From Setophaga petechia (taxonomy: Eukaryota; Chordata; Aves; Passeriformes; Parulidae): a DNA stretch of 64,000 nucleotides. Positions 12,254-26,499 of this stretch are shown one piece after another. The position numbers and the translations under genes were made by a program. Under the pieces are notes generated by a model. That model was not told the origin of the DNA. It did no database searches and saw only the letters and a list, made by a program, of their open reading frames with translations. Position 1 is the first letter of the stretch; the number at the start of each line of letters is the position of its first letter. The DNA lies in the NCBI GenBank assembly GCA_024362935.1, contig JANCRA010000019.1, positions 2,634,001 to 2,698,000 on the forward strand, read 5' to 3'.

Positions 12254-15200
12254 CTGTTTGGGCATCCAAACAAAAATTCACAAGACAACGTCACCCTGTG
12301 AGATTTCTCTACAGCTCCCTCCCTAAACACACATGACCTATCAAAATTCCTGCTCTACATTCCTGCCAGCTGGGTTCTGTATTTACAGAAGGGAAAGACA
12401 TCAATAATTTTTGCCTTGCTTGTTTGCCATGTCAGCTCAGTTGTAACAGTTCCCCCTCTGGCCCCCAGAAGCAAAAGGGACAGTCTGTCTGAAAGAGATT
12501 TCACAGACTAATTATAGAAAGCTCATGGCAATTTCTTCCCTCACAAATTCCCATACAGATTTAGTCCATGTAACAAGTCATCAGTAAAGGAAAAAGTGGG
12601 GATGAACTTGAAACAAAGTGAAACCAAAAGCAGAAGAATCAACGAAATGAAAAGAGATGTGCATAATCAAATTCCCCAAGCATTATGGGCTTTACTTCTT
12701 TGCAGGTCTTCATCCTCTACTAGCATGAACTGTGATTCGGGTAAGAGTCATGGGATAGCTGCACTGGTGACTGCTTCATTCCTAGCAGTAACATGTGCTT
12801 GCTTTCTTCTGCACCTGGTACTCTGTAAAAATGAAAGTTCATGCAGCCTTACACAAGAGATTATCAAAAGGCATCCCTGCCCATATGAACCATCAACTCA
12901 AAATATCCCACTTCTCAGAATTTATTAAAAATTCTTCCCCCAAGTTTGCACAGAAGAGAAAGCATATTTTTAACTGATTAAACATAGCCTTTACAACTCC
13001 CTTTACCCCATTAAGGGATAACTTCAAAGCCAGATGGGTGGTGCTAAAACTGTAAAATTCCTACTTTAGGAAAACTGGTGTGAAGTTTCAGATTGCAATT
13101 ACAGAGTATAGAATTAGAAACCCTCTTTTTGAGCTCCTTAACTATCCTTAAAGACTTTTAACTGTATGGTTTTCTACAGGCCTGTCAGGTAAGCAAGGAG
13201 TGAGCAGCTCCTCACTTTATTCATGCCTTGCTCAGTGCCTAGAAACAGGAACTGTTTCCCTGCCCCAACCTTGCTGGCAGGAGCTCATCAGCTGGGTAGG
13301 CTGTAGTGTTCAAACAACTCCTCCCTTCTGAATTCTGAAGTTAGACCTCATGAAAGAGGAGAACAGCTGTCTCTTGGGAACTCAGATTTCCAATTTCCAA
13401 TTTTCTTGTAGCTAGTGCTTAGGGTAGCTTCAAATCGATAGAAATGTGGGATCAGACCAGAACCTCGAGTGCAGCACTGAATACACCTCAGATTCCCGGT
13501 GGGGATCAGCCTTTTTCTCTCAGCTTCCCAGTGGTTAAGTCAGGCAGCTTTTAAGACCCTCTTCCAAGCACTTAAGTATCATGCAAATGAGCCCAGCACT
13601 CCACAAAGTACCAGCCAAGAGCTCAGGCAAAGTAATTCAAGCAATGCCAAACAAATCCTGTGTGATTCAGGCCATCTCCCAGTCTTCTGGGAACCAGGTT
13701 CCTGGCTGCTATTCTACCCTGCCCTCAATTGCAATCTTTCAAAAAGTCATCCTCCCCAGTTAATTTCTTTTGTATGAGCCTCTAGAACTTTTTCCTAATT
13801 GATGCAACTCCAATTGGCTTTTTTGCTGCTCATGGAGATCTGAAACAAGCAAACAGAATGAAACAAAAAACCCCACCAACTACCTTACAGTGAATGCTTG
13901 TAAGGTCACAGCTGAATTTCAGCAAGTTTCAAGTTTGCAGACTTTGAGTAACAGCCAAGGACTGTGGAAGTTTGAGAGGAGCATGTGATATTAGGAGACA
14001 TCAGTTGTAAAAGTTGCAAGTTTTCCCTCTCTCTTCCTACCTCCCTTCTCACAAATCAAACACAAAGTTCAATGCTGAGACAAAACTCAGGGTTTTTGTT
14101 TTTAGAACAAGGATAAGATTATACTTGTGCTGAAGTCAAGGTAGATGGGAGAAAGAGGGCAAGACAGCTGTATTTAAAAGCATACACCTCTTCCCACCTA
14201 GTACTTCACTGTAACAGGGTTGAAAAATATCCCTGTCATCTCAAGCTTTTGGTCCCTTTAAGGCACCAAGCATGTTTTAGAGTAGAATTGGTGCCTACAA
14301 ACCACAGATTCTTACTCCAGGTCAGAAAGAAAGAGAGAAAATATAAGTATTTTTTTTTCCATGAACTTCTGGGACACAGACTTTTCCTCCATTGCTTGGA
14401 ATATTACTACCCTGTGAAGTAATGCTACTTTTTTCACTACATCAAAGAGCAACAGTCTTTGAGGGCTGGAGACTCTTACAGCAGTTCCAGTTTTGCTGTC
14501 TGGCCCATCTGACATATCTGAAAGGTAAATCGGAAGAAGAATGTTGAATGTGGTATCATTAAAAAGCTGGATGCAAACTTTGATATATCCACCCACCAAA
14601 CTGAACATCAGAACATCAAGCAAATTCTACAAGTTCTGTAGGGGATACCAGGAATCTCTCATAGACATAAGGTTGTCTATGACACAAAAAAAAAAAAAAC
14701 CCAGGAAAAAAAAAAAAAAAAAAAGAGAAGTCATATGTATACTTTCCTTAGCTGTTATAAAACAAAACACAAAGCAGACAAGATTCTCCAACACAGGTGG
14801 TCTGACAAAAGGGGAATATTTCATTAAAATTAGGTAAAAAGCTGCTGCTTCACCAGACTGGCTAACAGGGGGAGATGAAAGAACAGGAAGAACAAGTGCA
14901 CCCAGAGATGCAAAAGAAATAAGCAATTTTTGCCAGCAATCTCATCGACTGCATTTTGATTCAGCAATTTGATATTGCACTGTAGATCAATGGAGAAGTG
15001 TTTGCCAAAATTTAAATGGGCACAGAAAGTGAAGTAACAGACAGGACACGTGGGAAAGTCTGACAACTTGATGGTAACTCCCTGAGGAAAAAAAAAAAGA
15101 CAAATATGGATATTTGCTTGTATATTAGAAGAGCTTATCCAGTTTTTCAAGGTGACAGGCTTGAGAAGTCAGGAATATGAAGACTTTCCAGACTACAAAG

Positions 15201-17643
15201 TTGTGATTTCCTAGAGTTAAAAAAAACTAAGTCTCTGTGGAGAAAATGAGGTGGCAACAAACTAAAATCAAGTCAATAAATATATTTTAAAGTATAAACA
15301 TTTCCAGAAAAGCATGTAATGATGCTGTATGGGCAATTACAAGTGTTATGGACATTACTGATCTCAGAGTTGAGGAGGCACAAACTGTTCAATAAAATGC
15401 ATGGCCTCTCTCTCTGCAATATTCAGGCACTACTTTACAATCAGACTTTTAAATGAATACCAAATACACTTTCTTCTACATGTTTATGGGGAAAGAAAGG
15501 TTGCTGTTCTCAAGAACCTTCACACAGTAAAATATTCTGAACTACAGAAGTCATAATTCTCTTTTAAAAGCATGAAGGCTATATGCTGGTGGCAATGCTT
15601 TCTTTTATTAGAAGTATTTGTGAAAAGTTTTCAAACCTCTTTTCAAACAGATCGCTTTGCAGATGCGCAACTCTTCAGAAAAAAAGAGAAAAAACTAAAC
15701 AAAACTTGAGTACTGGGGGGATTAAATGTGTGGGAAGGTTGTTTTCTTGGTTTTCTTCTGAGGAGGAAGATATCCATTCATTAATCATTTACCAGCCCAC
15801 GTACACATGGCAGCCTGCCCCTCAGGAGCATTGCATTTGGGCCCTGCTCTCTAGAAAGTGATATTCAGCTGCAGAGCACAAAAGCCTCAGGAGAACTATG
15901 TGATAGCTCGATGCCAGGTCAAGTTCAAAGCAAAACACAAATTAAAGTGCAAAACATTTCATATCAGGGAGTGGTGTGCCTGTTGGCTGGAAAGGACTCA
16001 CCTAAGTTCTTTACTAAGTTCTCTCTCTAAGGCAGTGTCCCTCCCTGCCTTAGATCTCACCCACCTCTTTGAACTTAAAATTACCCCTACAGAGCTGTGC
16101 TGCTCAGCTCACTGAGAAGAACAGGCATCGCTTTCCCTGGCACCACCCGCTCTTCTAAGGGAGGCACAGCACAGGACAAAGTGCTCTTTGTCCAGCACCA
16201 CCTTCCCTGAGCAGCAGACAGCATGAAATTGCATCTGAGGGAGTGGAGAGGCTGAACTGAAATTAAGCAGGCTCTGTCCCCATAGTAGCACAATCTGGCA
16301 GCAGATACCATAATGCTGACAGGCAAAGGATGCGTGCCAGTCTAGTGCTCGCTCTCCTCCCCAGGGCCAGGCAGAGAGCTCTACAGCAAACCTACAGAAG
16401 ACCCAACATATTTATAAACATCTCAAAGTGCACAGCATCACTGAAGGAAATACCTGAGCTCTTCCAGACCTCCCAAACCACCATGCAGCAGGTTCAGGGT
16501 GGCTAATGAGGAAGAGCAGCTGCGGTCCCTGTCATCATCTCAAGACAACTGGGAGATACCAAACTCACACCATGCCCTCCTCCCTCAGTGTCCAAGGGAG
16601 AGCAGATAGCAATAAGCCTCCAGGAATGGCCAAACTGTGCCTTGGAGGCAGCCATGCCTTTGGACCTGAGAGAGGACCTCTACAGAGGCAGGTTGCCAAA
16701 TCTCAGGGAGCTGTCCTGCTCTCCTGCTGCCAAGGCAAGTTCACTCCTGAGGAGATCTGCAGAGAGCGTCCTCCTCCGTGTTAGCAGGACACGGGGAGGA
16801 GCAGGCACAGCTCCGTGATTAACTAATCAAACCAGTAGAAACAGGTTTCAGTGGGGTGTTTGTTGTACACCACTTCCAACACCAGAGAAGGGCCTTCTGA
16901 CTCATTCCCACCCAACACCCCACCTGTGGAAGGTTCACATGACAAGGTTTTATATTTCCTCATTTAAAAGACATTAAGAAAGCTATCAGCACACTTAGGT
17001 AAGCAACCAGAGCAGGGCACCAGTGATTACTCTGTATTAGCAATTGCACACCTTCAGTCTGTAGTAGGGACGTGTGAGTTCACAGGAGTATTTTCAACAT
17101 CCTGGATGTGTTAGAATGTGGCACACCCTGGAGTAGGGTGTTACTTTCTAATATCTTTATAGAAATATTTTTGTTATTAGTTGTCTCCTGTGTGCACACA
17201 GATGGCAGCAAAGATGTAAGAGGCATTCCCTCCAAACTCTGGGCAAAACTGAATAGAAGACTACAGAAAAAGAAAAGGATTTTTACATTTGTGTGTCTGT
17301 CTTTTTTTTTAAACATCATCTCAAAGGAACAGCTTTCCTCTCAGAATGGAAAAAAACAAATAGTTGAAAAAATGAAACATCAAGTTGCAACAAGAGAGAT
17401 AAGGCCCTAAAAATACCCAACATTAAAAGTCCTGTTATGATTTGATTAAACATGGGAGTGAGTATTTGGGGCAAAATGACCTGGATGCTGCCAATTCAGC
17501 CCAAAATACTTTTCTCTTTCATTGCATGCACTCACCAACACTAGCACAGCCTTTGAAAGAGAAGACTGCACTGTGTAGGTGGGGGTATGCACACACTCCA
17601 GAGCCTTCTGTGCCACTTTTCCTGTGCAGCAGGTTTTAAGCAA

Positions 17644-17669
17644 CCAACTTGATCATCCAACTTGATCAT
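17644..17669. repeat. 13-bp perfect tandem duplication
   Basis: Two exact adjacent copies of ccaacttgatcat. Intronic, no function evident. Confidence 0.85.
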
Positions 17670-18021
17670 CCACTTTCACATCAATAATCTGCACACATAA
17701 ACAACTATGGCCACTGAACCCAAGCCATTTACAGTCAGAGCAGAACACTTCTGTGGCTTGAGCTGATGAATCCTCAGAAACACAAACACACAAACCTCAG
17801 AATCCTCAGAAAGATAGTTTTGGGCTGTAGAGTCCTGGAAAGTAATGCAAGAAGAATCAGATAACACCTGAGGGCCACAGTATTAAAACCATGAGAGTGT
17901 CTTCAGTGCCTTTCAGTTATCACAGAATACATCTAAGTTGTGGTCACCAGCATGTCCTGGGACACATTTTCCTACACAGAACTTTTGCAGAAGACTGAAA
18001 AGTATCTTTCTTGGCAAGCAG

Positions 18022-18060
18022 CAGCACAGCAAAGTATAATTCAGCACAGCAAAGTGTAAT
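18022..18060. repeat. 20-bp tandem duplication
   Basis: Two adjacent copies of cagcacagcaaagtataatt, the second with one A-to-G change and cut one base short. Intronic, no function evident. Confidence 0.85.
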
Positions 18061-21033
18061 ACCAACAGGCCCTGTATCTTCCAAACTGAGATCACAAACC
18101 AGTATTTTCCAGGGGCTACCAGGGGAGACATCTATCAAGGTAAAGGTTACTGTGCTGCCTAAGCAAAACCTAATAGTAATATTTAATGTCATCTAGAGGA
18201 TATTGGCAACACACACTTGCTTTTAGAGTAGAAATTAAGGATATCAGCGTACCAGGAACAAAACAGAACTAGTTCAGACAGAGAGCTGATAAGACCTTCC
18301 TATAAGTATCAAGTGTGAATTGTGAACCTGAAGAAAGGAAACAACACCAATGGAATGTCCATCTGCTGTGATGGTTTACCTTGGATTCTTGTGAAACTCA
18401 GTCTTTCAGGCCAAGACAGGGCACTATCAGGACATTAATTTCAATATGTTCTCCATTCCGTATGCATGTGAAGACTTTTGTTGTTTTAAGTGCCAGAAAC
18501 ACATTAGTTATTGGTTTTAATTACATAAAAAATTAACTTGATGCTACATTAACTTTAAGTTTTACTCTAAAGAGAAGCAGACTGGAGAGAATATTCAAGG
18601 GAGAATGGTTACACTAACAGCTGTCATATATGATCTTTAACAGCAAAAGTTAACCATGTCTGCCACCACCAAAAGAAACAACCAGGATAGCACTTTAATA
18701 GTTGGGAAAGCACCACCAGCAAGACTGCACAACTCAGGTTCTGGTAATAAAATTTCACTTAAATGTAAAATACAGCATTCCCCTTCTTTAGTAAGGCATT
18801 ATTGTATTTGTTTTGTATATGTTTTATTTTATTGTTTAATAAGTGTATCAAAACTTGATTTAGCAAGTAGCAAAATAAGATTTACTTTATGCTCACAGTT
18901 ATATATACATGAGTGATGACTTTGTGGTACTTAAACTGTAATCTCAGGAAAGTAAAATCAGTTTCAATGTCTCTTCCTGCTCAACTGTTACAATGAAAAT
19001 CATGTTGTAATTTGTGACATTGAAATTCTTCTAGGGCTAAAGAACAAAAAAAGGTACTCTATTAAAGCCAAAACAAACCCTGAAAGTCATTTCAATGAAC
19101 TCTTATATTCCATCTCTAGGGGTCATTCTGGTAGGCAGTACATTTTAGCTGACAGAAGTTTAAAGTTTAACCATGCAAGAATCAGTCCCATAATCCAGGC
19201 CAGCACCCAGCCCAGCAGGCTGGCTCAGGCAGCTCCATCAAACCTGGCCTCTCCAGTGGGGGGTTCTGGATCCCAAGCGCAGTGAACACGAGGCACTGCA
19301 CAGGGCAGCACTGACAGCACACTCAGTGCTGGCTCACACACCTCTGGATGGCACTCCACAGCAGCACAAGCTCATCTTTAGGGTATGGAAGGCACCTCTA
19401 ACTGCATTTAGATGTCAGCAACCAAGTGCCAAACTGCAGGGCTTCACTAACTAACCCTTCACATGTGTAGATTCATCTCTCCTTTCATGGAGGCAAGCCC
19501 ATCAGACATGCTCTGGTTCTGCAAATTAGACCAAATCATTTTTGTGAAGTTCCTTTGGCAACACTGGAGCTCATCTCGTGGTCAGTAAGTGTCCTCACTA
19601 GTGGAAGCTTCTGAACTTTCAGGTATTTTCATGTCATTAATGAGGGTTTTGTAGCAGGGAACTTTCTTTAACAGCAAAACCTATTTTGCTAACTAAACAC
19701 ACCCTCTTTTCCTGCATTAACACAAGCCAGGAAGAAAAGCACTTTGAGACTTTTGCTGTATCTCAGGGGATGGATTTTTATTTTTCTGGTGTCTGTGTAA
19801 ATTTAAGATATGAATGAACGGAAACATGAAGAGTCAGGAAACCCTGCTTGGCATATCCTTGTTAACTTTAAAAATGAAGAACCAAACCAAGCCTTCAGTG
19901 AACCCCTTAAGATCTCTTATGCCATTAACCATTTTATTTTCCATTCTCCTTCCAGGAATCAGTGTAAGGTTTTAAAACATGGCATTCAGTTCAAAGAAAG
20001 TGAAGTGTTTATCTGTCCACACCACTGGAAGGAGGTGTAAAAAAAAAGAAACATTACTAAGCATAAGCACTAGAAAATGTTTATCCTAAGAAAGTTAACT
20101 TTAGAGAGTTTTAAAGCCACGTGCATTATGACACTATATGCCATCAGACCAAAGCTTTTTAATACATCTTAGAAAAATTAACATTCCAGCAGTGAACTCC
20201 AAGGAGAAAGAATACCTAAGAAGGCAAGTGGTGTAATTTCCATCACTGGAATAGGGTGCATTGCTGCAGCTGCAGCACTGTGTGACTGACACAAAGCAAC
20301 TCAGTCAGGTCTTGTCCAACTCAGCACACCCTCAGTGCACAGTGTTTTAAAGGAGACTGTAGCAGACCCAAACACATTATTCAATTGATAACTGTTTATA
20401 CAGAAGACTAATGAAAACTCTAAGCCCACATCTTTACTTTGTAGCCATGGCTCTTTCAGTTCACACTTTCCAGCTTTGAAAACTTTTCTATGTACTGCTG
20501 TAACATAAGCAGCTCCCACTCATTGTATTGCTCTGTTCAGCTTGTGATTAAGAACACTAGACAGCAGAAAAAAGTATTAAAAATAATTTCCTAGCAAAGT
20601 AAAAATAATTTGAAATCATAAAACAAATAAGGATTAGTTGGATCATAGCTACTTGGAACAACAGTATTACTCTATCACTCAAGAAGGCAGACAAAGATAA
20701 AGCACTACTGAAGAGCATTAGTTTAAAACTGCAGTATTATTATGAAGAGTCCCTGGTGTTTAACATGAAAACAACAGAAAATCCTCCCCAGCTTGAATGT
20801 AAAATCTATTCCATCTTTGACCAAACATTTCAAGGCAATTTCAAACTTTCACACTTGTGTCTCCACATTCACACATGAGAAGTGCTGGAAAGTCATTATG
20901 CTCAAATTGAAATCAATTCCTCTAGATAGCTATGTGTTCTGTCAATGTGTTGCTCAATGAAATACATCTATTTAGCAGCCCTGCAAGCAAGTCAGTATCT
21001 CTTGCTCTGTAACATTACTAAAAAGTTAACTCA

Positions 21034-21357
<324 letters not shown>

Positions 21358-23551
21358 TCACAACAAGCATTTTATTCTTATTGGTGTTTATTTTTTTCCA
21401 GACTTTTTGATAATTAAAAATGCAATTTAAGTAAATTTTGACTCTATCCAGTATTCACTTTTGTCACTTAAGCACCTTACCTTCCAGAAAACAAAAAAGA
21501 AGCAAAACACCTCAATGCATGCATACGATATCACACAGATGCAATCTTGATTACTGAGCAGTGGTTCTGAGGCTCCTTTTTCAACTTTCTACATAAACAT
21601 ACTTTTCATATTTCTATTTCAGTCTGCCTATCTCCCCTGATACAAATACTCAAGAGGTCCTTTAGTTCTTAAATAAAGAAAAAAAATCCAACACATTTCC
21701 ATATCTTAAAAGAGAAGCATCACACTACCATGCAGTAGTAACACTTTCAGACACAGAGATTTCATCTTTCTCATTCTATCCCTTTGCAAGCCACTGCTTA
21801 ATTAGCCATTCAGATGTCTATAAACTTAATCCTATCACTTAAGGAAGAGAAATTAATAAACAAATATTTAAAAATTTTTCACAAACATCTAAGTCCCCTC
21901 TCAGACTGAAACTGAATGAGAAGCCTACCCAGACAACGTGTTGCTCACCTTTTTAAGGCTCTCTCTTATACTTTTCTACTCTAGTGTCAGTCAAACCCAT
22001 CCCAAACACAGTCAAGCTCTCCTTTCTTCCCTTGCCCCTCACAACTTTGCATTTCTGCAGAGTATCCTCCCCTGTTCTACAGTTTGCAGTGTATGATCAG
22101 GTCTAGAGTGCTTTGCTATGTTTTCCAACAACTGCAAGAGCCATAATAGACAGACCACCCTAAGTGCCAGCTGCACATCTCAAGCGTGATATGATATGTG
22201 AACAAAATTTCACAGAGCAGGAAACTGTTCTGTGTATCATCACAGAACTGCTCTTACACACCTGCAGTCCTGCTCAGTACACTTCTGAACTAAGGACACA
22301 AAAAACCAGCCTTTCTCCAGGTGTCTTTGAAGCAGTCACTTGGACTTCCAGGAACACTCAGTAGACACTAAACATGGTCCAAGAATAATGAAACTTTAAA
22401 TTTCATTTTCCTTCTCTCCCACCAGCTCTCTGCAGTTACAGCCAAAAATAACACAAATAGTTTAGCCCTGGAATCAAGTTTGGACAAAACCCATCCCCTT
22501 TGGTTACTACAACAAACTGAACTTTCTCCACATTGTCCTGATATCCCTAAAATTCATTGGAAGAATGAGAATTTCCTCAGCCTCAGGGGCAGCAGACATT
22601 TCCTCTGTTCAATCTCTGCAGAGGAGAGCTACTTCCCACCGAGCTTTTTTTCTGCTGGCAACAGGCAGCACTCTTCCACCGTAGGCAACAGCTTCTACAT
22701 AGCCCATTCCTGCCTGATTTCATGCTCCCATTCTATCAGAAAGCACCCTCCCACACGATTTTAAACAGAGCAACTGGTGTGTGTGAGAATTGTTAAAATT
22801 TTAAATCAGAAGAGAGCATTAGGGCCATCTGCTCCGACAGCCTTTGGCCACAGGATTCTGCTTGTCTCCTCCAGAACCTCAGATCTGGCTAAACAAGGGA
22901 GAGACATGGCCAAACCTGCAGAGTCCAATAGATGGACTTCCATGGGTCTGCTGTTCCATGGCCTGTTAAACCTTAAAAGCATTCCTGCTTCGCCCATTTG
23001 TGTCTTTAACTTATAACCATGGGTAAACTGCTATGATGGGGGTGTAAAGGAGAAACAAAAGGAAGTCAGAAGGAATACAAAGCTCCTAAGCACGTTATGC
23101 TTGCTCATATGAAAGCACATTTCTAGGTTTCCTTCTTTTCCACGGCACAGAAAGCAGCTTCCAGGTAAACAGGCCATTTCATGAACTGGCTTCCAGGTGT
23201 TCCTTGGACCACATCCCTTGGCAGCCCAGACAGGCAGACTGCTTAACACCAGCTCCTGATCCCTGGGAAGCACCACCCCCTCCACCCACAGCACAGTGGG
23301 ATAAAGGGATAAAGGATCTCGTAAAGCCCAGGGAAGAGTGGCAAAACTACCATGCAGGACCAGGGAACTCTTCTCCCATCCATATCTTGAAAGAAATTCA
23401 GATATATTTGCTGAAGGAATTACGCATCTGCTACGTTTCAGCAAATTAACAGACTTCGAGCACCTCCTGTTTTCTGTTCACAGGGCAACCTCTAATATGT
23501 ATAAAAATTACCTTCGGCTTGCTGCAAAGCTTTATGATTTTGAGGGAAAGC

Positions 23552-23592
23552 ACAATAATAATAACAACAATAACAATAATAACAACAATAAC

Positions 23593-23622
<30 letters not shown>
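23552..23622 (+). repeat. (AAT)n/(AAC)n trinucleotide microsatellite
   Basis: About 70 bases of mixed AAT and AAC units end in an uninterrupted AAT run of roughly ten units. The pure 3' part is likely to be length-polymorphic. It translates to a polyasparagine run in one frame, which is an artefact and not a protein. Confidence 0.95.
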
Positions 23623-23623
<1 letters not shown>

Positions 23624-26055
23624 TATGGTGTTATTTGAAACTCATGTTTCAGTTTTGAGAGTTACACTCATACTTCCTATAATCCGTAGCAACAAGTAAT
23701 TATTCTGTCCCACAACAAAATCCAACCAATGACACCTAAGGGAAGACCTAGTATTTTACCAGTTTCATTGACAGTGGTGAACAAATTTGGAATGAAACAC
23801 AAAGCATCTCTGGTATACATTTTCTCTGCCTCATAATCTGTAGGTATAATTTCAGAATATTACCTAAAGAGAGGCTGGACTCCATATCCAGAATTGCAGG
23901 GAAATAATTACAGTATGGGTCACCCTCGAAGAATCTGAGGAAGATATTCTCAGGAAAATAAAGACACCCATTATGAAAAGGTGCTTCCAGCCACGGCTCA
24001 CATGCTGCGATCTGTTTAAGTGGTTGCTCCACTAAAACTGGGTGGGACAGGTGAGTGTAAAAAGAGATTAGTAAGGCAGGTCCAAGAGTGACTACATCAT
24101 TGAGTCTGCAGCTGGAAGTAGCTGTATTTTCTTAAACAGAACCTTGGAAACCACAATTCTCATTACACCAATTATTTGCTGCAACTGATTACATCGGAAA
24201 TGAATTACATGCTATGCCACAGGAGACTGGAGGAGACAAGGTGAAGCAGATGTGACAAGGAGTTGACACTCCCCTTGGCTCCTTAACAAAGGGCAGGTCT
24301 GCTCTTACCAAGCCCTTATCTTTCCTAACCATAGGTTAGACAGATTTCTGGGGTTTGCTTTATAGCAAGAGGCTCCTTGTCACCAAGGGATTAAAGGACT
24401 CTCAAAAACACCTGGCTGATCATGGTATCCAATCTATGCAAGGAAAATGTGACTGAGGACAACAAAGAAACTCACTTCTTTCTTTTCTTCTACTCTGTCT
24501 CCCCCATAAAACTTGTTCACTGATTTTAAAGTGCTTTGTTTGTGGAGGGGAGGACTTTCCAAACTGAAGACCCCTCTGACCCTTGCTACAAGACTCCTTT
24601 CCCAGCCCAACCCAGCCCAGGCTCAGTTATCCCTTTACACTTCTCTCAGCCAGCCATACCTTGCAAAACAGCCACACACACACTCCATCTGATTTCCCCC
24701 CACCCCAGTGGCACAAGTTGTGCAAGCCTTTCATTAATCACATTTTGGCTGTGTGGGAGAGAACTCAGCAGCCCTCACATTCACCAGCTATGCAACTTGC
24801 TTCTCACCTATTCAACACACTCCTAGGCTGCTGCTTACATAAAAATAAGACAACATGAGGAAACAGAGAACACAGGCCACTCATCTTTAGCAACAGTTTT
24901 GTCTCTTATGATCCAGTGTGGATTAGCTGCTCTATCTTTTCACCCTCTCCTCCCTGCCCCACATGCCTGCAATATAATTAAACCACTACAAAGAATCGAC
25001 AGGCAAATACTTGTGCTGGTCTTTTACTCCCCCAAATAAAAGTCAAGAGAAGCAATGAACTACCACATGCAATTCCCCACCTTTCCCCAAGTTGCCTCCC
25101 TCCTTCCAAAATATGAGTCAAGTTTATTCATAATAATGCCTGAGACAAAGACACTCATGATTTGCTAGCAGCTCCTAAGCCCTAAGTCAAGTGTCAACAC
25201 CCATCCTTACCTGAGATTAAAAGCCTCACACCTCTAAACTGAAAACTTAGCCAGTATGTTCTAACACAAGCTGATCTCCCACAAGCACTCTGACCACAAA
25301 CAATATCTGGGTACTTCACTTAGCACCACCAAAGCAGCACTGTAATAGGTCTTCAGGTGTTCATTGCAAATAAGATTCACTATCATTTTTTAATTGCATG
25401 ACCCATTTCTGTACAATTCCTAAAACCCTCTAATATTGCCAACACCATGCTTGTTGAAGGGTAGTTGCAGGGGAAACACTGATCAGGAAAGGAAAATCAT
25501 TCACATGTTGATACAGTCATTACAAAAAAAGGTAATTGCTTAATCAAGAGTCCCATTCTTATTAAATACTATCTACATTAAATACCAATACTACTTGAAT
25601 AATTCTTTCTAGTTCCAAAACTGGATCATCCACATTTGGCAAATCTTGACTCTGTCAGTGTAAATATTCCAATTTCAATTTAACAGCTAACAACTGTAGC
25701 AAGACTGATGAAGGAGGAACAGGATACCTTCATCCACAAATTCAGAGATGAAATTATGTCTTCACCTCCACTTTTTGAGAACCAGGTGAGAAAACAGAAG
25801 TCAATTACATGCAGGGACTGAGTTTATATATGCCTATGCTGCAACACAGAAAGAAAGTAATTTCTCTTGAAAAGAGACATTTCTGCAAGTTGTTGCCACT
25901 GCTTGCTTTCTAAAGACACACACATATTTATTTAGTTTAGCATTTCACAATTCCAAAATGTCTATGAATTCCCCCAAAGTCTCAGGAGAAGAACTGAAGA
26001 CCATTTCAATTTTGAAAGGTCTGAGCACTCCTGTCTCCTCTTTGCTTCCTCCTGG

Positions 26056-26300
26056 ATCACAGAATATCTCAAGTTGGAAGGGACCTGTAAGGATCATCAA
26101 GCCCAACTGCTCATTCCTCACAGGACTGCCTAAAACTAAACCATATGGGTAAGTATCATCAAGATACTCCTTGAACTCTGACAGGTTTGGTGCCCTGACC
26201 ACTTCCATGGAAAGCCTGTTCCAGTGACTGACCACTCTCTCAGAGAAAGAGCCTTTTCCTATTGTCCTGTTACAGTCCAGAACAGAAAACTCACAGGTCC
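26056..26300 (-). mobile_element. CR1 LINE 3' fragment
   Basis: On the plus strand the sequence begins atcacagaatatctcaagtt, followed by ggaagggacctgtaaggatc, which is the reverse complement of the conserved CR1 3' end. The minus strand then keeps the CR1 ORF2 C-terminal peptide pattern, with HWNRL followed by EVV and APNLSEFK. The element is 5'-truncated, as is usual for CR1. It lies in GAREM1 intron 1 in the same orientation as the gene. Confidence 0.88.
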
Positions 26301-26472
26301 CACGTACTCTGCTTGCCAAAAACAATGACTTTTCAACACCAACCACTAAAGAAAATTCATGAAACAAATGAAAAGAAACAATCAACAATCCAACAAGAAA
26401 ACTTTTACGTTTCTCCTCCTAATATTGGAAAAACTAACATTCAAGTCACTGCAAAATGTTCAGGCCAATATG

Positions 26473-26499
26473 ACTCACTCACTCACTCACTCACTCACA
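26473..26499. repeat. (CTCA)n tetranucleotide microsatellite
   Basis: About six and a half units of CTCA lie in GAREM1 intron 1. It is a simple repeat with no other role visible. Confidence 0.9.

Noticed and set aside
14312..15150. Two neighbouring minus-strand open frames (14312-14623 and 14830-15150) with splice-like sites, in GAREM1 intron 2
   Set aside because: An acceptor before GGAGTTACC at about 15085 and a donor at about 14479 look plausible, but the first frame has no convincing donor, the second frame is preceded by a stop at its start, and neither peptide is recognised. Open frames of this size are common in the window.
25945..26388. 147-codon minus-strand frame
   Set aside because: This is the reading frame of the CR1 fragment at 26056-26300, not a host gene.
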